A stretch of 64,000 nucleotides of DNA from Anaerobutyricum hallii (GCF_900209925.1 NZ_LT907978.1:2575001-2639000); one strand, 5' to 3'; counted from the stretch's first letter, positions 42,182-50,829 are shown. The notes: generated from the sequence alone by a model not told the origin. Program-made: numbers and translations.

Positions 42182-43660
42182 TCAATCTCGTTTTGTTAAT
42201 ATCACCCATTTCCCTTTTTGGCTACTTCCCTGCCTCTTCAGATAATTCTTTTCCTTCAATTTGGTTATATAATACTTCACACTAGCAAGATTCCAATCTA
42301 ACGCATTAGCCATTTCTTTCTGCGTGATTGAAGGTTGCATACGTACAAGATTCAGAATTTCTATTTCTTTCTCACTCAGTACATTTTCATCTTCCACTTG
42401 GTCTAATCTCTCTAAATCTTGGTTAGCTTGGTTAGTAGCTTGGTTAGCTTGGTTAGTAGCTTGGTTAGCTTGGTTAGTAGCTTGGTTAGCTTGGTCAGTT
42501 ATTGGATTGACTCGGAACAACTCTACCCGAAACATATTATCAAATTCCTGAAATCTCGGCTTTGGAAGTCCATACTCTTCTGCAGCATTAAGGATTCTTT
42601 TTATTCCGCTTCCCCATGCCTCTACAAGTCCCATCTGACTGAATATATTGGCAATGCCTTTATTCCTGATCTTCGAATGACCATTCATGACTTCCTCATA
42701 AGTTAATCCGTTATATAATCCACCCGGAGATGTCACCTCCAATCTGTCATCATAAACTGCGACCTGAATACAGGATTCATCTAATAGGTTACGGTGACAA
42801 TGGGCATTAATAATCATTTCCCTGATTGCTTCCGGTGGTAACTCATATTTCTCTTTTCGCACCAATCCGTCAATTGTTGCTCCAAGCCGAATATTTCTCA
42901 ATACAAAATCTACTGCTTCTTCGATTTGTGTATAGATTGGTCCTGTAAATTCTCTCTTATCCAGAAACATTGCACGATCTGTTCCCTTGAATACCGCACA
43001 TTGTGTTTTGGAGAATGAAAAATAATCCGATGTCAGCAACGCATAGGCATTCGTTGCCAGAAGCTGTCCCTCGCTCTGCTTCAAAATTTTCCAGTTTATC
43101 AGCTGCTCTTTCTTTACAGAATGTTCTGACATTCCTGCTTTCTTCCGGAACTTTTCAATATCCTGACAAAGTTTCTCTGTTGCTTCCTCTGAAACAGGAT
43201 AACCCACACAAGTAAGCTCATCCCATGAGATTCTGGCCCCTTCCATTTCCAGTTCTTTTATCTTCTCCGGAAATGCCTGTCTTGATGTACCTGCTACACG
43301 GATATAAGTGCCATTATCTTTTCCCTTTGATTTTAGATAATACGGTCTGTTCTTTCCAGCTTCTACTGATACAACAATGACCGTTTTCCCGTCTACTGTC
43401 TGTGGCTCAATATCAGGAATGATCTGTGGCACACAGGAATCAGAAACTGCATTGGCAATTCCATCCATCAGCTGAAACAACACATCATTTTCCACACCAA
43501 CAATCTGGTGTGTTTTATCATCTACTCCAACAATCAGCTTGCCACCTTGTGTATTGGCAAAAGCTACGATTGTCTTCATGTACTTTTCACTTTTATCAGG
43601 TAAGGATACCTTGTACTCAATATTTTTCGATTCCCCGGAAAACATAGTATCTTCTACCAT
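42182..43660 (-). CDS. AlbA_2/Schlafen-type ATP-binding transcriptional regulator
   Basis: A 492-aa protein: N-terminal AlbA_2 domain (ESKNIEYKVSLPD, AFANTQGGKLIVGVDD), a central GHKL-like ATPase/DNA-binding part with REMIINAHCHRNL and SPGGLYNGLT, then a low-complexity linker of tandem TNQANQA units (about residues 388-414), and a C-terminal winged helix (SITQKEMANALDWNLASVKYYITKLK). Such proteins are often found in defence and mobile regions. GGAG precedes the start. Confidence 0.85.
   Translation of the reverse strand: MVEDTMFSGESKNIEYKVSLPDKSEKYMKTIVAFANTQGGKLIVGVDDKTHQIVGVENDVLFQLMDGIANAVSDSCVPQIIPDIEPQTVDGKTVIVVSVEAGKNRPYYLKSKGKDNGTYIRVAGTSRQAFPEKIKELEMEGARISWDELTCVGYPVSEEATEKLCQDIEKFRKKAGMSEHSVKKEQLINWKILKQSEGQLLATNAYALLTSDYFSFSKTQCAVFKGTDRAMFLDKREFTGPIYTQIEEAVDFVLRNIRLGATIDGLVRKEKYELPPEAIREMIINAHCHRNLLDESCIQVAVYDDRLEVTSPGGLYNGLTYEEVMNGHSKIRNKGIANIFSQMGLVEAWGSGIKRILNAAEEYGLPKPRFQEFDNMFRVELFRVNPITDQANQATNQANQATNQANQATNQANQDLERLDQVEDENVLSEKEIEILNLVRMQPSITQKEMANALDWNLASVKYYITKLKEKNYLKRQGSSQKGKWVILTKRD
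42420..42500. repeat. 21-bp coding tandem repeat
   Basis: About four near-identical 21-base units (TTGGTTAGCTTGGTTAGTAGC) encode repeated TNQANQA on the minus strand. Copy number is likely variable between strains. Confidence 0.85.
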
Positions 43661-43799
43661 TCTTTCACTCCTACTCTATACTCGCACCACTGGTACGAAT
43701 AATTCTATTTCCAGAGCAATCTTCTCTGGATCATTAACACTATTATACGTTCTATTCTTCTTTTCTATCAAGCAAGAAAACAAAACAGTTCATTTCTTC

Positions 43800-44186
43800 T
43801 TACCATTTTCTTCTGTTCTTTTTTGATGCCAGATAAAGTCTCGTCATCTCATCCATGAAAATAGTTTTGTCCTCATTGGTCATAGTTCCACTGGCAAATA
43901 AAGCAGCTACCTGTTCAAGAATCTGCCTTGCCTGTTTAGCACCAGCATATTCACTTGGCTCATCATTACCCAAGCACACGGTTTCATTATCATTCATAAG
44001 ATAAGAAACCTGACACTGAAATGCATCTGCCAGTTTTTGATATAAACTACTCTGCTTCGGATATCGTCCTTCAACTTCCCAAGATCGAATTGTTCTATGA
44101 GAAACGCCCACCATATCACCCAGCTTTTGTTGAGTCATTTTTTTCTCTTTTCGCAACTTCCTAATTTTATCACCAAATGTTGTCAT
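43800..44186 (-). CDS. XRE-family regulator
   Basis: A 128-aa protein with an N-terminal HTH (GDKIRKLRKEKKMTQQKLGDMVGVSHRTIRSWE, residues 5-37 in pieces) and a helical C-terminal part. The ALFASGTMTNEDKTIFMDEMTRLYL tail resembles that of the XRE gene at 54243-54695. GGAG lies upstream of the start. Targets unknown; possibly the AlbA_2 gene 140 bases downstream. Confidence 0.8.
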   Translation of the reverse strand: MTTFGDKIRKLRKEKKMTQQKLGDMVGVSHRTIRSWEVEGRYPKQSSLYQKLADAFQCQVSYLMNDNETVCLGNDEPSEYAGAKQARQILEQVAALFASGTMTNEDKTIFMDEMTRLYLASKKNRRKW

Positions 44187-44271
44187 AAGTATACATCTTT
44201 CTCCTATGAGTTTTGTACATGCTTTATTTTTCTAACCACAATAAAAGTATATCATTATGCAAATAAAAAGA

Positions 44272-44314
44272 GAACCCGACATCACAAGCAAATTTGATGA
44301 TGCGGGTTCCCTTC
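44272..44314. terminator. terminator-like hairpin
   Basis: GAGAACCCG-A-CATCA pairs with TGATG-AT-GCGGGTTCCC. It lies upstream of the XRE gene and downstream (minus strand) of redox cassette 2, which it probably terminates. Confidence 0.65.
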
Positions 44315-44335
44315 CCTCTTTATAGATCAATACCT

Positions 44336-44376
44336 TTTATTTTTTCATCTTATGATCCGATGGCAATCTCACTTCT
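44336..44376. repeat. 41-bp direct repeat, left (redox cassette 2); sigma-gene 3' tail
   Basis: Matches 50830-50870 at 39 of 41 positions and in the same orientation. It encodes EVRLPSDHKMKK and a stop on the minus strand, the last residues of the sigma-like gene that ends at 50831, so it is a detached 3' end of that gene family. It abuts the stop of DUF134 copy 2. Confidence 0.75.
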
Positions 44377-45149
44377 TAATGACAACTGTGGCTTCCACAT
44401 CCATGCTCGCCACATGTATGTCCTTCCCCGTTGTTGTGCTCGTGATGAGAACATTTCACATCCGGATTATACTCAAGTGTTTCATTGATAAAAGCTTCTA
44501 CTGCTTCATCCGCATCTCCGGAAACTCCTCCGAAAAGCTTGATGCCTGCTGCCGCTAACGCTGTCTGTGCGCCGCCTCCAATTCCGCCACAAATCAAAAC
44601 GTCTGCATTCAATGCATTAAGAACTCCTGCCAATGCGCCATGTCCACTTCCATTCGTATCTACTACTTCTGAATGTACTACTTTTCCTTCCTCTACATCG
44701 TAAATCTTAAATGTCTCTGTGTGTCCAAAGTGCTGGAAAATCTGTCCATTTTCATATGTTACTGCTATTCTCATGATACCTTCTCCTTTTTCTGCTGCAT
44801 ATTTTTTGTAAATTTCCTGTTTGTAACATCCTCCAAAGCTGCAGTTGCCGCTCTGACCGTCACAGATTCTGAAATCTCCGCCCTCAATTTTGAGTGGATG
44901 CCCGTCGATAAGTGCATCTGCGATCTTTTTCCTGGCGATCTCGTAAATTCGCTGGACCGTTGTTCTTGCGACTTGCATAGATGCTGCACACTGCTCCTGA
45001 CTGTAACCTTTCTTGTCCAAAAGACGGATTGTCTCGTACTCATCTACCGTTAGAACAATGGGTGTTTTTTTCTCAGTATCATCTGCCGGAAGAAATTCTA
45101 AAACATTGGGGAAATGACAGACTTTTCTGCATTTTACTGGTCTCGGCAT
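44376..45149 (-). CDS. DUF134 / NifX-like fusion protein, copy 2
   Basis: A 257-aa paralogue of the protein at 22881-23672 with the same layout: DUF134 HTH domain (MPRPVKCRKVCHFPNVLEFL, ARTTVQRIYEIARKK), NifX-like domain (MRIAVTYENGQIFQHFGHT, GGIGGGAQTALAAAGIKLF) and His/Cys-rich tail ending HGCGSHSCH. GAAAGGAG precedes the start. It is the last gene on this side of redox cassette 2. Confidence 0.88.
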   Translation of the reverse strand: MPRPVKCRKVCHFPNVLEFLPADDTEKKTPIVLTVDEYETIRLLDKKGYSQEQCAASMQVARTTVQRIYEIARKKIADALIDGHPLKIEGGDFRICDGQSGNCSFGGCYKQEIYKKYAAEKGEGIMRIAVTYENGQIFQHFGHTETFKIYDVEEGKVVHSEVVDTNGSGHGALAGVLNALNADVLICGGIGGGAQTALAAAGIKLFGGVSGDADEAVEAFINETLEYNPDVKCSHHEHNNGEGHTCGEHGCGSHSCH

Positions 45150-45176
45150 AAACTGCTCCTTTCTCGCTTTTCTTAT

Positions 45177-45228
45177 ATAATAGCCCTATAAAAGGCATAT
45201 GTCAATAATGTTTTTGACATATGCCTTT
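45177..45228 (-). promoter_or_regulatory. DUF134 copy 2 promoter and operator
   Basis: Extended operator AAAGGCATATGTCAAT-N6-TTTGACATATGCCTTT (45191-45228) overlaps the -35 TTGACA (45205-45200); after 17 bases comes TATTAT (45182-45177). Confidence 0.75.
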
Positions 45229-45247
45229 TATGAATCACCTTATAGTA

Positions 45248-45832
45248 TTACTTCTTTTCATTATTTTTTAATTTACAGATACCCTGCGTCATTGTTCCCA
45301 TTGGACAAAATGTACACCAGGTTCGTGGCTTATATAACACCATTACGATCAACCCTAACAACAAAGATGTAAGCATCAAACTATAAAATCCAAAACTAAA
45401 CTGTGCCACCCAATCAGCTACTGTTCCGGCAGTGTATGTCCATCCCCACGGAACACGGAAGGTCCAGAATAATTTGATGGCTTCACGCAAGGATGATGAT
45501 CCGGCACCAACTAAATATGTCTGAAATACCATATTCCCAAACATTGTAAGGAAAAATATCAAAAAGCCGTATCGGAACCATTTTGAACTCATCCATCGCG
45601 GGGTTGGTTTATTTCTTGAGCATTTTAAATCCCCACCGAGCTTACTAAAAAGCTGGCCACGTCCACACAAATGATTACAGAAAAATTTATTTTCACCGAA
45701 TATCGCTATTCCTAACGGCAACAGGAAATCAATCATCCCAAACCAAGCAAACAAAATATTAAAAAAACCGAGAGCAAAATAAAGGATCGCCCATATCCAT
45801 AAATAATCATACCAATGTTTCTTTTTCTTCAC
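45248..45832 (-). CDS. NapH/MauN-like 4Fe-4S membrane protein
   Basis: A 194-aa protein with about four membrane helices (YLWIWAILYFALGFFNILFAW, GFLIFFLTMFGNMVF, FGFYSLMLTSLLLGLIVMVLY in pieces) and cysteine groups CNHLCGRGQLFSKLGG and CTFCPMGTMTQGIC, as in NapH-type quinol or electron-transfer proteins. It overlaps the ferredoxin stop by four bases, so the two are coupled. Probably passes electrons between the membrane and the ferredoxin. Confidence 0.82.
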   Translation of the reverse strand: MKKKKHWYDYLWIWAILYFALGFFNILFAWFGMIDFLLPLGIAIFGENKFFCNHLCGRGQLFSKLGGDLKCSRNKPTPRWMSSKWFRYGFLIFFLTMFGNMVFQTYLVGAGSSSLREAIKLFWTFRVPWGWTYTAGTVADWVAQFSFGFYSLMLTSLLLGLIVMVLYKPRTWCTFCPMGTMTQGICKLKNNEKK

Positions 45833-46029
45833 ATCGCTGTCCTCTCTTTCATTTCAATACAACCTGCCGGACAGGACTTTGCACATTTTCCACATCCTAC
45901 ACACACTGTTTCTTCTACCACAGCATAACATCCATGGTAAACTTTGACAGCTGCCAGCGGACAAGTATTTTCACATACTCCGCAGGCAACACATCTTTTT
46001 TTATCGACACTTGCCATTCTTTTTGCCAA
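45829..46029 (-). CDS. 2[4Fe-4S] ferredoxin
   Basis: A 66-aa ferredoxin with two cluster motifs CVACGVCENTCP and CVGCGKCAKSCPAGC. The start seems to be TTG at 46029, nine bases after AAAGGGG; the internal ATG at 46017 is 21 bases from that site. First gene of the operon with the NapH-like protein. Its promoter carries the same -41 site as the two trx promoters. Confidence 0.85.
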   Translation of the reverse strand: MAKRMASVDKKRCVACGVCENTCPLAAVKVYHGCYAVVEETVCVGCGKCAKSCPAGCIEMKERTAM

Positions 46030-46061
46030 TGCTTTGTTCCCCTTTCAAATTTTGTATCTCT

Positions 46062-46103
46062 ATTGTACCTGAAAAAGGTAAATCCTTCTGTGATATTATT
46101 ACA
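46062..46103 (-). promoter_or_regulatory. ferredoxin promoter with Crp-type site
   Basis: TACAAT (46067-46062); exactly 21 bases upstream is TGTAATAATATCACA (minus-strand reading of 46089-46103), one base from the symmetrical trx sites. Confidence 0.65.
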
Positions 46104-46148
46104 TAAGAATTTACCTTGAACGCTAATCATTACAATGACATATTTTTA

Positions 46149-46550
46149 TTATACATTACCTTTATATTTATATATGATGTTTAGAATTTCCTCAGTTGTT
46201 CGAATAATTTCTTTTTGTTTTTCTTTCATTGTTATAGATTTGCTTTCTTCTTCAGCTAACGAAGAGTAAAGGTGAATGGTATTAGCATGATTCCATATCT
46301 CATCGTAAATTTTCTCGATTTCATCAGCACTCCGAAATGCCTGGTCTGTTTGCATTTGCAAGTGTTCTCGTTGCTCTTCCAGATGATTCATCCGTTCTTG
46401 TAACTGATCCCTTTCTTTCTGCAATCGATCATGTTGTGCTTGCAGTTGATCTATTTGTATTTTAATTTCGCTCATCTTTTCTTTCTGTCTCCGCATAAGC
46501 ATCATCAAATATACAACTACAAATACAAATAATAGTATTATGTACAGCAT
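46149..46550 (-). CDS. membrane-anchored coiled-coil protein
   Basis: A 133-aa protein with one N-terminal membrane helix (MLYIILLFVFVVVYLMML) followed by a long coiled coil (residues about 22-70, QLQAQHDRLQKERDQLQERM). TGAGGAG precedes the ATG at 46550. Ten bases downstream of the gene at 46561-47481. Role unknown; it may scaffold or signal for the hypothetical protein upstream. Confidence 0.7.
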   Translation of the reverse strand: MLYIILLFVFVVVYLMMLMRRQKEKMSEIKIQIDQLQAQHDRLQKERDQLQERMNHLEEQREHLQMQTDQAFRSADEIEKIYDEIWNHANTIHLYSSLAEEESKSITMKEKQKEIIRTTEEILNIIYKYKGNV

Positions 46551-46560
46551 AAACTTCTCC

Positions 46561-47481
46561 TCACGACACATATATTTCGACGGTTTTCCGCAAATCAACT
46601 ATTGATAATGGCATAGAAAGAACAGTTAGTTTTCCTGAATTCTTTTTAATTTCAACAGCATCAGGATTGCCTGTGATTAAAATTACAGGTGTTGTCCTGT
46701 CCGCACGCCATGGCTGATTCGGTTGGCTCGTCATATCTTCGGTAACAATCCAAAGATCCGGCTTATGTCTGCCTAATCTTGTTTTAGCACTTTCCGGTGT
46801 GTAAAACAGCATGATCTGATCTGAAATAAATTGCAATGTTTCTTTTAATCCTTTTGCATAACGTTCACTGCCACAGACCAGTGCAATAATAGAAGCAGCT
46901 TTCTTTTTTTGTGTTACCTGAATAAAATCCAAAACTGGTGTATTATAGAGACTAAAGTCTTTTTCCAAATGAACTTTATCATAATAACTCTTTGCTGCCT
47001 TGCACATCCTCAGACAAAACTGTTCTATGTCTATACGAATATCGTTTCCGTTCTCCTGTATGTTCATACTTTCCAACTGACAAACTGACATTCCACAGTT
47101 TAGTCCAAGATGAAAGCGTATATTATTTTCATCATTCAAAAATCCTTTATTTTGATGAAGATATTCACATCGAAGCTGCCAACAGCGTTCTCCGCAAATA
47201 TATGGCTTTTCATCGGATTGAGATAGTTTAAAGTAGTCCCCTGCATATTCATCAAACCAGCGAATATACTGGGTTCCCACATCACGGGTCGGATTCTTTT
47301 GCCGATCCAGCATAACCCGGCCATCTCGATAATGTTTAACAATTTCCGGGAAAGCAATACCTCCGCAAATATCTGGCAAAGTCAATGCCAATGCCAGTGC
47401 AGACTGCCATCGTCTATCTACAATATTCAGTTCTACTTCTTCAATTCGGTCCAAAAATGTAAAACTGACATCTCCCTGCAT
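46561..47481 (-). CDS. hypothetical protein
   Basis: A 306-aa soluble protein, family not recognised. N-terminal half MQGDVSFTFLDRIEEVELNIVDRRWQ with several tryptophans and cysteines; the last 90 residues (KTRLGRHKPDLWIVTEDMT, TTPVILITGNPDAVEIKK, VLSMPLSIVDLRKTV) resemble a response-regulator-like alpha/beta fold, though I see no clear phosphoacceptor set. GAGGGAGGG lies upstream of the start. Operon with the coiled-coil protein. Confidence 0.6.
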   Translation of the reverse strand: MQGDVSFTFLDRIEEVELNIVDRRWQSALALALTLPDICGGIAFPEIVKHYRDGRVMLDRQKNPTRDVGTQYIRWFDEYAGDYFKLSQSDEKPYICGERCWQLRCEYLHQNKGFLNDENNIRFHLGLNCGMSVCQLESMNIQENGNDIRIDIEQFCLRMCKAAKSYYDKVHLEKDFSLYNTPVLDFIQVTQKKKAASIIALVCGSERYAKGLKETLQFISDQIMLFYTPESAKTRLGRHKPDLWIVTEDMTSQPNQPWRADRTTPVILITGNPDAVEIKKNSGKLTVLSMPLSIVDLRKTVEIYVS

Positions 47482-47545
47482 TATTTATCCCTCCCTCATA
47501 TTCACAACAGTCATGTACTATAGTCAGTATATTTTTATTTATGGC

Positions 47546-47591
47546 ATATGTCAATTATATAATTGACGCATCTAAAAAAAGTAAGTATACT
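47546..47591 (+). promoter_or_regulatory. crp copy 2 promoter and operator
   Basis: Operator ATATGTCAAT-N6-ATTGACGCAT (47546-47571) contains the -35 TTGACG (47563-47568); 17 bases later TATACT (47586-47591). Nearly identical to copy 1. Confidence 0.75.
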
Positions 47592-47615
47592 ATGTTCGTA
47601 AAGGAGATAACTGTT

Positions 47616-48275
47616 ATGAGCTTCGAAAATTATTTTCCACTATGGAATGACTTAAATACAGCACAGAAAAAAGTAATTTCAGACAATTTGATTACACGGG
47701 ATGTAAAAAAAGGAACGATCATTCACAACGGAAACCTGGATTGTACTGGATTATTACTGGTTAAATCCGGGCAGCTTCGAACTTACATACTTTCAGATGA
47801 AGGACGAGAAATTACACTTTACCGCCTGTTCGATATGGATATGTGTCTTTTATCCGCCTCATGTATCATGCAGTCCATTCAATTTGAAGTAACCATTGAA
47901 GCAGAAAAAGATACTGATCTTTGGATCATCCCTGCTGAAATCTATAAGGACATCATGAAGGAATCGGCTCCCGTCGCAAACTATACCAATGAATTAATGG
48001 CTAGCCGTTTTTCTGATGTCATGTGGCTGATTGAACAGATCATGTGGAAGAGTTTGGATAAGCGTGTTGCTTCATTTCTTTTAGAAGAGACCTCTATCGA
48101 AGGAACAAATGAACTGAAAATCACTCACGAAACTATCGCAAACCATCTTGGTTCCCACAGGGAAGTGATCACTCGAATGCTTCGATACTTTCAGGGCGAT
48201 GGTCTCGTCAAACTCTCACGCGGCAAAATCACCATCCTTGATTCGAAAAGACTGGAAACACTACAAAGATCATAA
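47616..48275 (+). CDS. Crp/Fnr-family regulator, copy 2
   Basis: A 219-aa near-duplicate of the protein at 27325-27984; differences I see include N/S at position 2, IRS/MQS in the cysteine-rich segment and GEG/GDG near the end. Domains as in copy 1: cyclic-nucleotide-binding-like sensor, then ITHETIANHLGSHREVITRM HTH. Start at 47616 after AAAGGAG. Expected to act on the TGTRATRATATCACA sites, from position and family only. Confidence 0.9.
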   Translation: MSFENYFPLWNDLNTAQKKVISDNLITRDVKKGTIIHNGNLDCTGLLLVKSGQLRTYILSDEGREITLYRLFDMDMCLLSASCIMQSIQFEVTIEAEKDTDLWIIPAEIYKDIMKESAPVANYTNELMASRFSDVMWLIEQIMWKSLDKRVASFLLEETSIEGTNELKITHETIANHLGSHREVITRMLRYFQGDGLVKLSRGKITILDSKRLETLQRS

Positions 48276-48296
48276 AACTGTTTTTCTATGACATCT

Positions 48297-48355
48297 AAAG
48301 AATCCTCCATTTATCAGAATTGTGAAAGTCATTCTAATAAATGGGGGATCTTTTT
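48297..48355. terminator. bidirectional terminator, copy 2
   Basis: Same structure as 28006-28064: AAAGAATCCTCCATTTAT against ATAAATGGGGGATCTTTTT. Confidence 0.8.
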
Positions 48356-48393
48356 ACGCTACAAGTAAATTATAAAATTATTGTGATTATTTT

Positions 48394-50085
48394 TTAATAA
48401 TCCATACCACATGCATATGCCCTTTCAATCAACGCACGGTCATTAACCACTGCATCATAGAAGCGGAATCCACCGGAGAAGTTGTATGTTTCATAACCGT
48501 TTCCTTCCAGAATACGGCTGGCAATGTAGCTGCGCAGACCACTTTGGCATATCAAGTAAACAGGCTTTCCCTTCTCAATTTCATTGATACGTTCCCTTAG
48601 TTCATCTACAGGAATATTTCTGAATCCATCCATATGCCCCCTGTTAAACTCACCTACAGTTCTCACATCCAGCAATACAACACTTTTATCTTTAGAAATC
48701 TTATCCATATCTTCCAGATGCCATTGTTTTAAGGTACCTTTTGCTATATTGTCTATCATGAATCCTGCCATATTTACAGGATCCTTGGCAGAGGAATACG
48801 GCGGTGCATATGCAAGATCCAGATCTTTCAGCTGGGTTGCCTTCAGCCCTGCATGAATTGCTGTTGCCAGCACATCAATACGTTTATCAACTCCTTCATA
48901 TCCAATAATCTGAGCACCAAGCAAACGATAAGTCTCTTTTTCAAAAACCACCTTCATGGTCATCACTTTTCCACCAGGATAGTAACCGGCATGACTCATA
49001 GGAGAAAGAATTACTGTATCTACATCTAATCCTGACTTTTTGGCATTGGTTTCATTGATACCTGTAGTGGCTGCTGTCATATCAAATACTTTGATAACGG
49101 AGCTTCCCTGACTGCCCAGGTAACGGCTGTCACCACCACAAATATTATCAGCGATGATCCTGCCCTGCTTGTTGGCTGGTCCGGCCAAAGAGATCAGCGC
49201 ATCATCACCCGTAACATAATGTTTTACCTGAACTGCATCACCTGCTGCATAAATATCCGGTACAGAAGTTTCCATTCTGTCATTCACTACGATACTTCCC
49301 TTGATGCCAAGTTCCAGACCAGCTTCTTTTGCTAATGCTGTGTCTGGTGTAACTCCGATTGCCAGCACCACCATATCAGCCTGAAGGGATGGATTATCTT
49401 TTAATAGAACCTCTACTCCATTGTCCTTTTCTTTAAATCCTTCTACTGTATAGCCCAGTACCAGTTTTATCCCATGCTTTCTCATTTCATTATGGATCAT
49501 GGATGCCATATCCGGGTCAAATGGGTTCATCAGCTGCTTAGGCCGCTGGACAATTGTAACATCCATGCCAAGCTCCCTCAAATTTTCTGCCAGTTCCAGA
49601 CCAATAAAACCGCCACCTGCCAATACAGCCGATTTTGGATGATTCTTATTTATATATTCCTTTATCCGAAAAGTGTCTTCTACAGTACGAAGTGTAAAAA
49701 GTTTATCCATACCTACTCCGGGAAGTCTCGGCTGTGTTGGCTTTGCACCTGGAGAGAGGATCAGCTTATCATAGTTTTCTTCAAATATCTCACCATTCTC
49801 TAAATTTTTCACTGAAACCGTTTTACGTTCCGGATGTATGGAGATAACTTCATGATGAATTTTCATGTTAATACGGAATCGTTTAAAAAAACTCTCTGGT
49901 GTCTGTAGTGTAAGTTCTTCCGGGTCTGTGATCACGTCTCCGATATAATATGGAAGCCCACAATTCGCATAGGATATGTATCCGGATCTTTCAAACACAG
50001 TAATTTCTGCATGTTCATCCAATCTTCGTATTCTTGCTGCAGCTGTAGCTCCTCCGGCTACACCGCCTACGATTATTACCTTCAT
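48394..50085 (-). CDS. CoA-disulfide / persulfide reductase with rhodanese domain, copy 2
   Basis: A 563-aa close paralogue of 28103-29794. FAD motif GGVAGGATAAARIRR, active-site C42 in YANCGLPYY, NAD site AGGGFIGLELAENL and C-terminal rhodanese CQSGLRSY are all kept. The ATG at 50085 lies one base after the rhodanese-gene stop with AGGTGG upstream; the longer frame to 50127 overlaps that gene and is rejected. Last gene of the trx-rhd-reductase operon. Confidence 0.92.
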   Translation of the reverse strand: MKVIIVGGVAGGATAAARIRRLDEHAEITVFERSGYISYANCGLPYYIGDVITDPEELTLQTPESFFKRFRINMKIHHEVISIHPERKTVSVKNLENGEIFEENYDKLILSPGAKPTQPRLPGVGMDKLFTLRTVEDTFRIKEYINKNHPKSAVLAGGGFIGLELAENLRELGMDVTIVQRPKQLMNPFDPDMASMIHNEMRKHGIKLVLGYTVEGFKEKDNGVEVLLKDNPSLQADMVVLAIGVTPDTALAKEAGLELGIKGSIVVNDRMETSVPDIYAAGDAVQVKHYVTGDDALISLAGPANKQGRIIADNICGGDSRYLGSQGSSVIKVFDMTAATTGINETNAKKSGLDVDTVILSPMSHAGYYPGGKVMTMKVVFEKETYRLLGAQIIGYEGVDKRIDVLATAIHAGLKATQLKDLDLAYAPPYSSAKDPVNMAGFMIDNIAKGTLKQWHLEDMDKISKDKSVVLLDVRTVGEFNRGHMDGFRNIPVDELRERINEIEKGKPVYLICQSGLRSYIASRILEGNGYETYNFSGGFRFYDAVVNDRALIERAYACGMDY

Positions 50086-50086
50086 C

Positions 50087-50407
50087 TTATTTTTCCACCT
50101 TTCCTGAATAAGCAGCAATGCCACCAATATTATTTACTTTAGAATATCCCATTCGTTGCAACATCCCAGTTGCTTGACGACTTCGGGCTCCGGAATAACA
50201 GTATACAAACAGCGGTATTTCTGTATTCTTCACTACCGAAACAACATTGTTAAGTTGTTGCAATGGCACATTTTTACTTTCTGGTATATGCCCTTCCTGA
50301 TATTCCTGCGGCGTACGAACATCCAGCAGAACTGCACCAGCAGTCTTTTTATATTCCTCTATCCCTTGATTAATATTCGCCTGTTTTAAAAAATCAAAAA
50401 ATCCCAT
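50087..50407 (-). CDS. rhodanese-like sulfurtransferase
   Basis: A 106-aa single-domain rhodanese: AGAVLLDVRTPQEYQEGHIPESKNVP, then the active-site loop VYCYSGARSRQATGML with the persulfide-carrying cysteine. It lies between trx and the reductase and is coupled to the latter. It is absent from cassette 1, where the flanking sequences are joined directly. Likely donates persulfide sulfur to or takes it from the reductase. Confidence 0.9.
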   Translation of the reverse strand: MGFFDFLKQANINQGIEEYKKTAGAVLLDVRTPQEYQEGHIPESKNVPLQQLNNVVSVVKNTEIPLFVYCYSGARSRQATGMLQRMGYSKVNNIGGIAAYSGKVEK

Positions 50408-50419
50408 TAACGCACCTCC

Positions 50420-50725
50420 TTAAAGCATCTCTAAGATTGCCTTCTTAGGTCTTGCCCCTGAAACTTTTGTTACAATCTTCCCATTCTTCATAACCACCAA
50501 AGTTGGAATACTCATAATACCAAATTTACTTGCCAGTTCTGGCTGCTCATCCACATTGATCTTTCCAACTTTGATATCAGGGCGTTCACTTGCTATCTCC
50601 TCTATGATAGGAGCCACCATACGACAAGGAGCACACCAAGGAGCCCAAAAGTCTAAAAGAACGGTTTTCTCGGAATCCATTATTTCATTCTGAAAATTAT
50701 TTTTATTGATATTAATAGCAGACAT
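50420..50725 (-). CDS. thioredoxin, copy 2
   Basis: A 101-aa thioredoxin, differing from copy 1 by a V/A after CRMV. Same CAPC redox pair (C31/C34) and cis-proline segment SIPTLVVMKNG. First gene of a three-gene operon (trx, rhodanese, reductase), 12 bases from the next gene. Promoter at 50761-50802. Confidence 0.92.
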   Translation of the reverse strand: MSAININKNNFQNEIMDSEKTVLLDFWAPWCAPCRMVAPIIEEIASERPDIKVGKINVDEQPELASKFGIMSIPTLVVMKNGKIVTKVSGARPKKAILEML

Positions 50726-50760
50726 TTTACAGTCCTCCTTGTTTTTTCTTTTGTGGCTTT

Positions 50761-50802
50761 ATTATAATCTGAAATTCATTTGTTTTCTGTGATATCATCA
50801 CA
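50761..50802 (-). promoter_or_regulatory. trx copy 2 promoter with Crp-type site
   Basis: TATAAT (50766-50761); 21 bases upstream is TGTGATGATATCACA (50788-50802). Identical arrangement to copy 1. Confidence 0.7.
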
Positions 50803-50829
50803 TTATTATCATGATTAATTTTTAACTAA

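Noticed and set aside
42420-42500. CRISPR-like regular repeats
   Set aside because: The units are directly adjacent with no spacers and encode an in-frame TNQANQA linker.
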